Part shown: one piece after another, positions 6,228 to 12,358 of the stretch
Position numbering within the stretch: position 1 is the first letter of the stretch
Layout of the letters: every line of letters starts with the position of its first letter
DNA from: Nitrospirota bacterium
Lineage (GTDB): Bacteria; Nitrospirota; Thermodesulfovibrionia; Thermodesulfovibrionales; Dissulfurispiraceae
Direction of reading: 5' to 3'
Length of the DNA stretch: 13,547 bases
Assembly (NCBI GenBank): GCA_016212685.1
Contig: JACREW010000037.1
Span: 1-13,547 of the forward strand
Made by a program: the position numbers and the translations under genes
Notes under the pieces: generated by a model
Database searches by the model: none
What the model saw: the letters and a program-made list of their open reading frames with translations, nothing else
What the model was told of the DNA's origin: nothing

Positions 6228-8615
6228 ATGAAACTCACAAGAAGGTCGTTTTTGAAAGTCGCCGGAGCCGCTGCAGCAGTTGCAGGCATGCCTTCAACCG
6301 CTAAAAGCGCGGAAGATCGGAATACGCATAAGCCTTATAAGGATGAAGGTATCGCGCCTATGCCTGAGAGGGTGGTAACGGCAGGATGTCCATGGTGTCA
6401 GACCGGATGCAGCATGAAGGTTCATGTATCCGGCGGAAGGATTGTTAATATCTACGGAAACCCTGATGACCCTGTAACAAACGGCAGGCTCTGCCCTAAA
6501 GGGCAGAACAGCGTGAATGTGCTCTATAACAAATACCGGCTGAAAGCGCCTTTAAAAAGGGTCGGTCCGAGAGGGAGTTCCTCGTCCTACAAAGAGATAA
6601 GCTGGGAACAGGCTTTAACAGAGATTGCAGATAAACTCAAAATGGTGAGAGATAAATACGGGCCGGAGGCATTGGCATGGTGGGTTGGAGGCAGGAGTGA
6701 GTCGCAGGCAAGGGCAGGATTAACAGGGACATTTCAAAAACTCTACGGCACTCCCCATCGTGAAGGAACAGGACCATTTTGCAATCTTGCAGGAACTTCC
6801 GCTTCCAACTCTATTTTAGGCCATAATAACCCGCCGTGGATATACACAAGAGAAGATTTCGGAGGAGCGGACTGGTATATGTTTGTGGGCAGTAATATGG
6901 CTGCATGTAAGCCCGTAGTTTTCGGCATGCTTAATGATGAAAGGATAAAGAGAAAAGTTAAGCTTATCGTTGTCGATCCGAGAATGACGGAGACAGCAAG
7001 CAGAGCTGACCTCTGGCTCCCCATTAAGCCTTCCACTGACATGGCATTGGCGCTTTCTATGATTTACCACATTATCGAAAAGAACCTGCATAACAAAGAA
7101 TTCATAGATAAAAAGGTGCTCGGCTTCGATAAGCTGAAGGCGTTTCTCATAGAAAAGAAGTATACGCCTGAATGGGCGGAAAAGATAACCGGAATACCGG
7201 CAGATACGATAAGAGGGCTTGCCGAGGAATACGCGAAGACCGAGAAGGCGATAATAATGAGCAATGCAGGATTGAGCCACCACACAAACGGTCACCTGAC
7301 CCACAGGGCGTTTTTTATGCTGGCGGCAATAACAGGGCATTTCGGGAAACCCTCAATGGGCTATGGCTGCGGCAATACAGGCGCGACGCCTATGGGCAGT
7401 ATTTCTGTGCCTGCTGAAAAAGAGGTAAAACCGAAAAAACAGAGGCTCGGACGGTCGCCTATCGCGTGGGTTGAGCCTATGATTACCGGCAAGCCGTATC
7501 CCATCAAGGCATTTATGTCGTGCAGCAATCCCCTTGTTCAGTGGGGTGACATTCAGCGGGTAATGACAGCGCTGGATAACCTTGAGGTCTCCGTATATTA
7601 CAATATGTTCCCGAGCATAGAGACATTATATTTTGATTACATCCTGCCAGTATCTCCATGGGCTGAATCAGGAGGGGTTGCGCCTGTTTCTGATGAGAGG
7701 AGAAATGTATTTGTCCCTCAGATTATTCAGCCGCTGCATCAGGCAAAACCGGAGAGGTGGATATTTGTCGAACTCGGACAAAAGATGGGATGGGGCGATG
7801 TATTTAAGGACGAATATAAAGACCCCGTGAAATTACAAAGGGCAATGGCTAAAAAGACAGGATTCTCGCCTGAAAGATTTTTTGCAAAGAAAGAGGGGGC
7901 ATTGAGGGGGCCGCTCCCATCTCCTGACGCGCCTGAAATCGGCACGCTTTATACGGAACAGCATGGCGTGCCGGGAAAGAAAGGCCAATTCCCCAGACCT
8001 TCAGGAAAGATAGAAATATGGACAGAGGAGTTGGAGAAGGCGTATAAGGCGCAAGGCTTGAGCCCCCTCCCTGAATTTTATGTTGACCCTGAGATTGGCA
8101 TGAAAGATGGGCTTCCTTACCTTGAATATCTCGATGATGATTCATCGGAGGGGATTGTATCCCAGATGAAGGGAATCGTGGCTGTCGGGACGATGAGGGC
8201 GCTCCGTGTAAAAATTAAATATCCTGATAAACCGGAGTTGTCGGGTTTTGACATGTATCTTACCTCAGGCAGACCCTCCGTATCTCATTTTGGCGATGGT
8301 TCTCACTGGGTCTGGAACCTGAATGAGCAGATGCCGAACCAATACTGCATGATCCATCCTGAGAAGGCGATGGAATTGGACATTTCAAATGGAGATAAGG
8401 TGAAGATAGAAGGGGTAAAAGGGTATGTGCATGCAAAGGCATGGGTTTACGAGGGCATCAGAAAAGACACTGTCTTTGTGCCGAACACATATTCTGAAAA
8501 ACAACCATTTACTCAGTGGAAGTCATTAAACTTCATCGTTGATAAGAATAAGAGGTGCCCCGTTTCCGATCAGATAAATTATAAGGCTTTGATATGCAAG
8601 GTTGCCAGGGCATGA
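6228..8615 (+). CDS. Molybdopterin oxidoreductase catalytic subunit, DMSO-reductase superfamily, Tat-exported
   Basis: This 795-aa catalytic subunit should bind Mo- or W-bis-MGD and one [4Fe-4S] cluster. The Tat signal is RRSFLK at residues 5-10, followed by an Ala-rich core ending near STAKSA. The cluster motif is C54-x2-C57-x3-C61-x27-C89, followed by the conserved Lys91 (CPKG). Cys185 in GPFCNLAGTS is at the Mo-ligand position, as in NapA-, PsrA- and PhsA-type enzymes. It is unlike the Ser of DmsA/TorA or the Asp of NarG-type enzymes. The C-terminal dinucleotide-binding domain is recognisable (DMYLTSGRPSVSHFGD, PEKAMELDISNGDKVKI, VPNTYSEKQP). Length fits the PsrA/PhsA/TtrA neighbourhood, but the substrate cannot be named. 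GAGG at 6219-6222 precedes the ATG. The electron-transfer subunit follows at once, yet no membrane anchor gene is seen. Confidence 0.92.
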   Translation: MKLTRRSFLKVAGAAAAVAGMPSTAKSAEDRNTHKPYKDEGIAPMPERVVTAGCPWCQTGCSMKVHVSGGRIVNIYGNPDDPVTNGRLCPKGQNSVNVLYNKYRLKAPLKRVGPRGSSSSYKEISWEQALTEIADKLKMVRDKYGPEALAWWVGGRSESQARAGLTGTFQKLYGTPHREGTGPFCNLAGTSASNSILGHNNPPWIYTREDFGGADWYMFVGSNMAACKPVVFGMLNDERIKRKVKLIVVDPRMTETASRADLWLPIKPSTDMALALSMIYHIIEKNLHNKEFIDKKVLGFDKLKAFLIEKKYTPEWAEKITGIPADTIRGLAEEYAKTEKAIIMSNAGLSHHTNGHLTHRAFFMLAAITGHFGKPSMGYGCGNTGATPMGSISVPAEKEVKPKKQRLGRSPIAWVEPMITGKPYPIKAFMSCSNPLVQWGDIQRVMTALDNLEVSVYYNMFPSIETLYFDYILPVSPWAESGGVAPVSDERRNVFVPQIIQPLHQAKPERWIFVELGQKMGWGDVFKDEYKDPVKLQRAMAKKTGFSPERFFAKKEGALRGPLPSPDAPEIGTLYTEQHGVPGKKGQFPRPSGKIEIWTEELEKAYKAQGLSPLPEFYVDPEIGMKDGLPYLEYLDDDSSEGIVSQMKGIVAVGTMRALRVKIKYPDKPELSGFDMYLTSGRPSVSHFGDGSHWVWNLNEQMPNQYCMIHPEKAMELDISNGDKVKIEGVKGYVHAKAWVYEGIRKDTVFVPNTYSEKQPFTQWKSLNFIVDKNKRCPVSDQINYKALICKVARA

Positions 8616-8625
8616 GGAGGATAAA

Positions 8626-9168
8626 ATGAGCCAATATACGATAATGGTAGATCTGGAGAGGTGCATCGGCTGCAAGTCCTGCGAGACTGCCTGCAAATTA
8701 GAAAACGGCGTTTCTGAGGGAAGATACAGGACAAAGGTTATATGGACAGACCCTCGTGAAGGCAGAAAGCTTAGTTTCATGTCCATGCCCTGCATGCACT
8801 GCGGGAACCCGGCATGTAAGGCATCATGCCCTACAGGCGCGATATCCAAAAGGTATGAGGATGGGGTCGTACTTATCGATAAGACTAAATGTATAGGATG
8901 CCGGTACTGCGCGTGGGCGTGTCCTTACGGAGCAATGAGCTTCGATGAAGACAAAATGGTCGCCGACAAATGCACTTATTGCGCCCATCGGCTTGCACGC
9001 GGCGAACAACCTGCATGTGTCACTAAATGTCCGGGCTATGCGTTGAGCTTTGGAAAGAAGGATGAACTTGTGTCGAAGGCATTGTCGGAAGACAGAAAAC
9101 AGAGGAGCATTAATGTCGGTAAAGCAAATCCCTCAACCTTTTATTTGGAGAGGCTAAAAAAACCATAA
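8626..9168 (+). CDS. Four-cluster iron-sulfur subunit (DmsB/PsrB/NrfC family)
   Basis: The 180-aa electron-transfer subunit starts at the ATG at 8626, five bases after AGGAGG (8615-8620), and ten bases past the catalytic gene's stop. Sixteen cysteines lie in four groups: C13/16/19/23, C56/59/64/68, C89/92/95/99 and C116/119/131/135. This is the four-[4Fe-4S] pattern of DmsB, PsrB and NrfC. It has no signal peptide, so it is expected to cross the membrane by hitchhiking on the Tat signal of the catalytic subunit. In the family it normally passes electrons between a quinol-oxidising NrfD-type membrane protein and the Mo site. As no such gene follows here, its partner is probably another carrier, for example the diheme cytochrome encoded upstream. 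Confidence 0.92.
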   Translation: MSQYTIMVDLERCIGCKSCETACKLENGVSEGRYRTKVIWTDPREGRKLSFMSMPCMHCGNPACKASCPTGAISKRYEDGVVLIDKTKCIGCRYCAWACPYGAMSFDEDKMVADKCTYCAHRLARGEQPACVTKCPGYALSFGKKDELVSKALSEDRKQRSINVGKANPSTFYLERLKKP

Positions 9169-9171
9169 CAC

Positions 9172-9780
9172 GTGAACAATAAGACAAATTTTTCTGAACT
9201 CTTTGCCCAATTGAGCGAGTTCTTTAAAGAGCCGACAGAAGAGTTTGCCGATGATGTCGCATCCGGCAGACTCTTAGACTATTTTAAAGAAGTATTTTCT
9301 GCGCTTAATCTCGATACATCCTGCCCTTCGGGTCTTTCAGTAAGCGGCGATGTATACGCTATCCTTAAAGAGGAATATAGAAGGTTTTTCCTCGGCCCAA
9401 TGCCTCCTTATATAGTGCCTGTCGAAAGCGTCTATAAGAAATGGTCGAACGATCCCGAATGCAAGCTGCCTATCTCAGGCGAGAAGGGCTATATGATGGG
9501 AGACCCTGCAATGGACATGATTAGACGCTATCAGGCTCATGGGATAGTGATACCAGACAAATATGTCTCCATGCCCGACCACATAGCCCTTGAACTGGAA
9601 TATATGGCGTTTTTATGTATTAACGGGGATATCGAGGAACAAAAGGAGTTTCTTGGCAGTCATTTGAATTGGACGGACGGACTTACGAAGGATATTAAAA
9701 ATTTCGATCCGCCCGGCAGTTTTTATTCCGCCGCAACAGAAATAACCTCTCTCATAATTTCCGGATTTTCCGTTAAGTAA
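9172..9780 (+). CDS. TorD/DmsD-family molybdoenzyme chaperone (second copy)
   Basis: This 202-aa protein starts at a GTG three bases after the iron-sulfur subunit's stop. No good ribosome site precedes it (GGAGAGG is about 18 bases away), so translation is probably coupled. It carries the family's YRRFFLGPMPPYIVPVESVY segment and the helix MPDHIALELEYMAFL at residues 134-148, nearly matching the same helix in the first TorD copy. Elsewhere the two are clearly diverged. Its position directly behind the catalytic and Fe-S genes makes it the likely dedicated chaperone for the enzyme at 6228-8615, binding its RRSFLK leader until the Mo cofactor is loaded. It is the last gene of the plus-strand operon. 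A gap of about 120 bases follows with no obvious factor-independent terminator. Confidence 0.85.
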   Translation: MNNKTNFSELFAQLSEFFKEPTEEFADDVASGRLLDYFKEVFSALNLDTSCPSGLSVSGDVYAILKEEYRRFFLGPMPPYIVPVESVYKKWSNDPECKLPISGEKGYMMGDPAMDMIRRYQAHGIVIPDKYVSMPDHIALELEYMAFLCINGDIEEQKEFLGSHLNWTDGLTKDIKNFDPPGSFYSAATEITSLIISGFSVK

Positions 9781-9823
9781 GCAGCGGCATGATATAATCA
9801 TTTACGGCTCTTTTTCGGCCGCC

Positions 9824-9857
9824 TTCAACACGGAAGACCGAATATTGTATAATTCGG
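9824..9857 (+). promoter_or_regulatory. Candidate promoter with overlapping inverted repeat before the RRM gene
   Basis: A perfect TATAAT (9848-9853) lies 46 bases before the RRM start, with a poor -35 (TTCAAC, 9824-9829) 18 bases upstream. The inverted repeat CCGAAT (9838-9843) / ATTCGG (9852-9857) overlaps the -10 and could be an operator or a small hairpin. Another TATAAT at 9793-9798 also has no good -35. Confidence 0.35.
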
Positions 9858-9899
9858 CGTGTGCGGATTCCGGACAACAAATGGATAAAGGAGCAATAA

Positions 9900-10301
9900 G
9901 TGAACATACTGATAAGAAATCTGAATAGGGCGGTAACTGAAAGAGAACTCTTCCAACTGTTTCAGCCGTTTGGGGAGATCAAGTCATATAACATCGTCAC
10001 CGACCCGGCAACGGGCCGGTCAAAGGGCTTCGGTTTCGTAGAGATGCCGGAAAGAGACGAGGCCTCGGCAGCGATAAAGGCGCTTAACGGCAAACTCGTG
10101 CGCGGCCAAAAAATCAGGGTGAAGATTACAGCCAAAACCGGTATGCCTTTGCCGGAAAATTCCGTCAGAACAAGGCCGGAGCGCTTTGAGGGCAGGGAAC
10201 CGAGGCGGGATACGAAGAAGCCGGGCAGAGGAACAACCGGCGCTCCGCGCGGGACCAAACGTCCGGGACATGCCCGCCCTGCCCGTAAGAAAAGGACGTA
10301 A
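9900..10301 (+). CDS. Bacterial RRM-domain RNA-binding protein
   Basis: A 133-aa protein starts at a GTG six bases after AAAGGAG (9887-9893). Residues 2-77 form one RNA recognition motif, with RNP2 as ILIRNL (3-8) and RNP1 as KGFGFVEM (42-49). The aromatic residues needed for RNA stacking are present in RNP1. Residues 80-133 are a disordered Arg/Gly/Pro/Lys-rich tail (for example GRGTTGAPRG), like the auxiliary basic tails of cyanobacterial Rbp proteins and other single-RRM bacterial proteins. In cyanobacteria such proteins are often cold-induced and bind mRNA; the role here is unknown. It has its own candidate promoter and is followed closely by a small antitoxin-like gene, so those two may be co-transcribed. 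Confidence 0.9.
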   Translation: MNILIRNLNRAVTERELFQLFQPFGEIKSYNIVTDPATGRSKGFGFVEMPERDEASAAIKALNGKLVRGQKIRVKITAKTGMPLPENSVRTRPERFEGREPRRDTKKPGRGTTGAPRGTKRPGHARPARKKRT

Positions 10302-10320
10302 GGCAAGGAGCGTGAACAAT

Positions 10321-10560
10321 ATGAAGAAGTTAAGAAGCGAGAAAGATTTCGAGCTTGAAAAAGAGTATGACTTTTCTAAGGGCATTGTAGGCAGGTTTTA
10401 CAGGCCGCATAAAATATCGGTATCCCTGCGCTTAGACGATGATATTATAGTGCGTTTTAAAAAGATTGCATCGGAAAAAAAGGTAGGATACCAAACGCTT
10501 ATTAATGCCGCTCTCCGCGAACATTTCCAAAAGCCCGTCAAATCGAAATCTACGGCCTAA
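10321..10560 (+). CDS. Orphan BrnA-like (ribbon-helix-helix) antitoxin
   Basis: This 79-aa protein starts at the ATG at 10321, ten bases after AAGGAG (10305-10310). An in-frame GTG at 10312 is too close to that site. The C-terminal half, KISVSLRLDDDIIVRFKKIA then GYQTLINAALREHF, matches the BrnA/CopG-type antitoxin pattern: a beta strand, a helix, and the GYQT-x-INAxLR segment. The N-terminal part has EYDFSKGIVGRFY, a common leader in small antitoxins of this class. Such proteins bind operator DNA and neutralise a BrnT RNase toxin, whose gene normally lies immediately upstream. No BrnT-like gene is present; the gene upstream is the RRM protein. It is therefore either an orphan antitoxin or a stand-alone DNA-binding regulator. 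Confidence 0.75.
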   Translation: MKKLRSEKDFELEKEYDFSKGIVGRFYRPHKISVSLRLDDDIIVRFKKIASEKKVGYQTLINAALREHFQKPVKSKSTA

Positions 10561-10643
10561 CCTCTACCCTGTCGTGGCCGTATTAGATGAAGCGACGCTC
10601 TTGGAGCGCCTTGATCACATCCGGTGGAAATCATCAGAGAAAC

Positions 10644-10720
10644 TGGCGGGGCGGACGGGACTCGAACCCGCGACCTCCTGCGTGACAGGCAGGCGTTCTA
10701 ACCAACTGAACTACCGCCCC
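10644..10720 (-). tRNA. tRNA-Asp (anticodon GTC)
   Basis: Read on the minus strand, the gene begins GGGGCGGTAG and ends CCGCCCCGCCA, so the 3' CCA is encoded. The anticodon stem CCTGC/GCAGG encloses the loop CTGTCAC, giving anticodon GTC. The T arm GCGGG-TTCGAGT-CCCGT is standard. At 77 nt it forms a full cloverleaf. It lies 38 bases downstream of tRNA-Val on the same strand, and the two are probably one transcript. Confidence 0.97.
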
Positions 10721-10758
10721 AGAAAAGGGGTACGACTCTGAGTCTGAAACAAAGAAAA

Positions 10759-10834
10759 TGGTAGGCGGAACAGGGATCGAACCTGTGACATCAGCCTTGT
10801 AAGGGCTGCGCTCTCCCAGCTGAGCTATCCGCCC
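10759..10834 (-). tRNA. tRNA-Val (anticodon TAC)
   Basis: On the minus strand the gene starts GGGCGGATAGCTCAGC and ends TCCGCCTACCA, with encoded CCA. The acceptor stem GGGCGGA/TCCGCCT has one terminal G-U pair. The anticodon stem CAGCC/GGCTG holds the loop CTTACAA, giving TAC. The T arm contains GGTTCGATCC. The gene is 76 nt and precedes tRNA-Asp in the same transcript. Confidence 0.97.
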
Positions 10835-10859
10835 GAAAACCGTCCGAAAAGCGACTTAT

Positions 10860-10889
10860 ATTTAACTATATAATATCGGACTTTGTCAA
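10860..10889 (-). promoter_or_regulatory. Candidate sigma-70-type promoter for the tRNA-Val/tRNA-Asp transcript
   Basis: On the minus strand a perfect TTGACA (10884-10889) is followed after 18 bases by TTAAAT (10860-10865). Transcription would begin near 10852, about 18 bases before tRNA-Val. Confidence 0.5.
10869..10874 (+). promoter_or_regulatory. Candidate -10 element for the L,D-transpeptidase gene
   Basis: A perfect TATAAT lies 29 bases before the first ATG of the L,D-transpeptidase gene, without a recognisable -35. It overlaps the spacer of the divergent tRNA promoter on the other strand, so the two may interfere. Confidence 0.35.
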
Positions 10890-10903
10890 TCGCTTGAATT
10901 AGC

Positions 10904-11677
10904 ATGCGCATGTCGATTATCATTAATAACATGATGAAAAGTTTGAATATGTTCATTGCCGTCCTTATCTTTTCCGCGCTGGCAATTAAGCCTGTTTCCG
11001 CAGAGGTTTATTCCTATGACAAGGACAGTACGGTAATAGGGAATATTAAGACTCATAAGATAAACGGCGAGGAATCCTTAATAGAGGTGGCGCGAAAGTT
11101 CGGGCTCGGTTACAATGAAATCGTAGATGCGAATCCATCGCTCGATCCGTTTCTTCCTGGAAAGGCCGTGAACGTTAAGCTGCCGACGATGTGGATATTG
11201 CCGGATACGGCACAGCATGAAGGGATAGTCGTGAACCTCTCGGAGATGAGGCTTTATTACTTTTTAAATCAAAAGGGGTCGCCGCTTGTGAGGACGTTTC
11301 CGATAGGTATAGGAGACGATGGCAATGATACGCCTGTGGGGAATTTCAAGATAATAGAGAAGATAGTCAAGCCGAGCTGGCATGTGCCTCAATCCATAAA
11401 AAAGGAGCGGCCGGAACTGCCGGATGTCGTTCCTCCGGGTCCCGCTAATCCGCTCGGTTCGCATGCATTGAGACTTTCTCTCGGAAGCTATCTTATACAC
11501 GGCACGAACAGGCCGTGGGCCGTCGGAAGGAAGGTTACACACGGCTGTCTAAGGCTCTATCCAGAGGATATTTCGAAATTGTTCGAGATGGTGCCGAATG
11601 GCACTAAGGTTACCATCGTTCGTCAGCCTGTAAAAGTCGGGATAAAAGGGAATATGGTTTACATAGAGGTTCACTAG
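10904..11677 (+). CDS. L,D-transpeptidase (LysM + YkuD), apparently cut short by an in-frame TAG
   Basis: The protein has 257 aa as read. YkuD L,D-transpeptidases use a catalytic Cys to form 3-3 peptidoglycan cross-links or attach proteins to the wall. A signal peptide ends near KPVSA/EVYS. In-frame ATGs at 10910, 10931 and 10934 are alternative starts, and none has a clear ribosome site; 10934 gives the neatest signal peptide. Residues 49-94 resemble a LysM wall-binding repeat (GEESLIEVARKFGLGYNEIV). Residues 107-240 are YkuD, with H199-G and the catalytic H213-G-C215-L-R217 signature (family usual S/T-HGC-x-R). Reading stops at TAG (11675-11677) just after VYIEVH. The same frame stays open for 54 more codons resembling the C-terminal module of ErfK/YbiS-type enzymes. 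Catalytic residues are intact, so the short form may still be active. Confidence 0.9.
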   Translation: MRMSIIINNMMKSLNMFIAVLIFSALAIKPVSAEVYSYDKDSTVIGNIKTHKINGEESLIEVARKFGLGYNEIVDANPSLDPFLPGKAVNVKLPTMWILPDTAQHEGIVVNLSEMRLYYFLNQKGSPLVRTFPIGIGDDGNDTPVGNFKIIEKIVKPSWHVPQSIKKERPELPDVVPPGPANPLGSHALRLSLGSYLIHGTNRPWAVGRKVTHGCLRLYPEDISKLFEMVPNGTKVTIVRQPVKVGIKGNMVYIEVH

Positions 11678-11842
11678 GATGATCAGGAAAAGGACGGGGG
11701 CTTTTTTAAAACAGCGGTAGAGTTGCTGTCAAAGAAAGGGCTGATGAAAATGATCAGCACTGAAAAACTGTATTACGCGGTGCGGGAAAAGAGCGGAGTC
11801 CCGGTGGAAATTTCGGGTTCGGAAATAGAACTCCCGCAATAA
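11678..11842 (+). pseudogene. In-frame C-terminal tail of the L,D-transpeptidase beyond the TAG codon
   Basis: Directly after the TAG, in the same frame, 54 sense codons run to a TAA at 11840-11842. The translation begins DDQEKDGGFFKTAVELLS and ends EKSGVPVEISGSEIELPQ. It is amphipathic and protein-like, and the EKSGVPVEI segment resembles, from memory, the C-terminal (K/R)-x-SG-x-P-V region of ErfK/YbiS-family enzymes. Total length with the tail would be about 312 aa, the usual size for that group. There is no ribosome site for separate translation, though ATGs at 11744 and 11750 exist. Likely readings are a recent nonsense mutation, a sequencing error or stop read-through. Confidence 0.55.
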
Positions 11843-11869
11843 ATTTTAGCGGAAAATTTTTTGCGGGAG
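11831..11869. terminator. Strong hairpin between convergent genes (possible bidirectional terminator)
   Basis: CTCCCGCAA (11831-11839) pairs with TTGCGGGAG (11861-11869). The stem extends through TAAATTTT/AAAATTTT with one mismatch, giving about 17 pairs around the loop AGCGG. It lies between the L,D-transpeptidase tail, whose TAA is inside the stem, and the convergent lipoprotein gene. A U-tract is inside rather than after the stem, so it is not a classic terminator. Confidence 0.55.
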
Positions 11870-11876
11870 AGTAAGA

Positions 11877-12248
11877 TTACTTCTTTTGCTGCAATTCAAA
11901 TGCCTTTTTAGCCTTTCCGAATGATGCTTCAGCCCTGTCTGCGGCAGCTTCAGCCCTCTTTGCGGCAGCCTCAGCCCTATCGGCAGATTCCTTTGCCATC
12001 TTCATCGCATCTTGAGCAAGCGCTTTTGCCTCAGCAGCATCTTTCTTTGCTGTATTGACATCGGCTGAAAGCGCTCCAACCTTGCTTTCGAGGGCGCCTA
12101 CCTTGGATTCAAGGGAGGAAACCTTTGTCTCGAGTTTACTGATCCTGTCCACCAGAGGATCTATCTGCTGCTTCACATAATCCTGCGTGGCGCATCCAAA
12201 AGAAAAGAGCATTACTAATGCGAGCGCCGGTAACATGAATTTTTTCAT
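11877..12248 (-). CDS. Alanine-rich coiled-coil lipoprotein (Lpp/OprI-like)
   Basis: The 123-aa protein starts at an ATG preceded by AAAGGAGGTG (12256-12265). A short signal peptide leads to Cys19 in FSFGCATQ, the likely lipidation site. The lipobox (Ser-Phe-Gly-Cys) lacks the usual Leu at -3, a small departure. Residues 30-66 form heptads (LETKVSSLESKVGALESKVG) that include a repeated LESKVGA unit. Residues 67-112 are Ala/Lys/Glu-rich with RAEAAA-type repeats. The whole mature chain should form an alpha-helical coiled coil, as in Lpp and OprI, which anchor the outer membrane to peptidoglycan. It ends in two lysines (QQKK); in E. coli Lpp the terminal Lys is joined to peptidoglycan by L,D-transpeptidases. 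The convergent neighbour is such an enzyme, so a functional link is possible but unproven. Confidence 0.85.
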   Translation of the reverse strand: MKKFMLPALALVMLFSFGCATQDYVKQQIDPLVDRISKLETKVSSLESKVGALESKVGALSADVNTAKKDAAEAKALAQDAMKMAKESADRAEAAAKRAEAAADRAEASFGKAKKAFELQQKK

Positions 12249-12295
12249 TCCACTTCACCTCCTTTCCCTGAAATGTTGTAAATGCCTTAATAGAA

Positions 12296-12324
12296 AAGAT
12301 ACACCCAAACGAATAAAATTTCAA
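12296..12324 (-). promoter_or_regulatory. Candidate sigma-70 promoter of the lipoprotein gene
   Basis: On the minus strand TTGAAA (12319-12324) and TATCTT (12296-12301) are separated by exactly 17 bases. Transcription would start about 40 bases before the ATG. The spacing and the -35 fit well; the -10 matches four of six positions. Confidence 0.6.
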
Positions 12325-12358
12325 GCTTTTTTGTAGGAAAGGCCGTATTTTTTATTAT

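Noticed and set aside
6743..7340. Long antisense open frames inside the Mo catalytic gene
   Set aside because: They mirror a strongly supported gene and show no domain, ribosome site or signal of their own.
10186..10320. Longer N-terminal extension of the antitoxin-like gene
   Set aside because: It overlaps the RRM gene's basic tail in another frame. AAGGAG at 10305-10310 supports the ATG at 10321.
10561..10643. GCTC-TTG-GAGC hairpin after the antitoxin gene
   Set aside because: The stem is short and has no T-run on either strand, so it does not support a terminator call.
10505..10741. Plus-strand open frame with a GRTGLEPATSCVTGRR-type translation
   Set aside because: It is the antisense reading of tRNA-Asp, a well-known spurious protein that arises from tRNA genes.
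11744..11842. Separate small gene starting at ATG 11744 or 11750
   Set aside because: There is no ribosome site and it is in frame with the upstream enzyme, so a C-terminal tail is the simpler reading.
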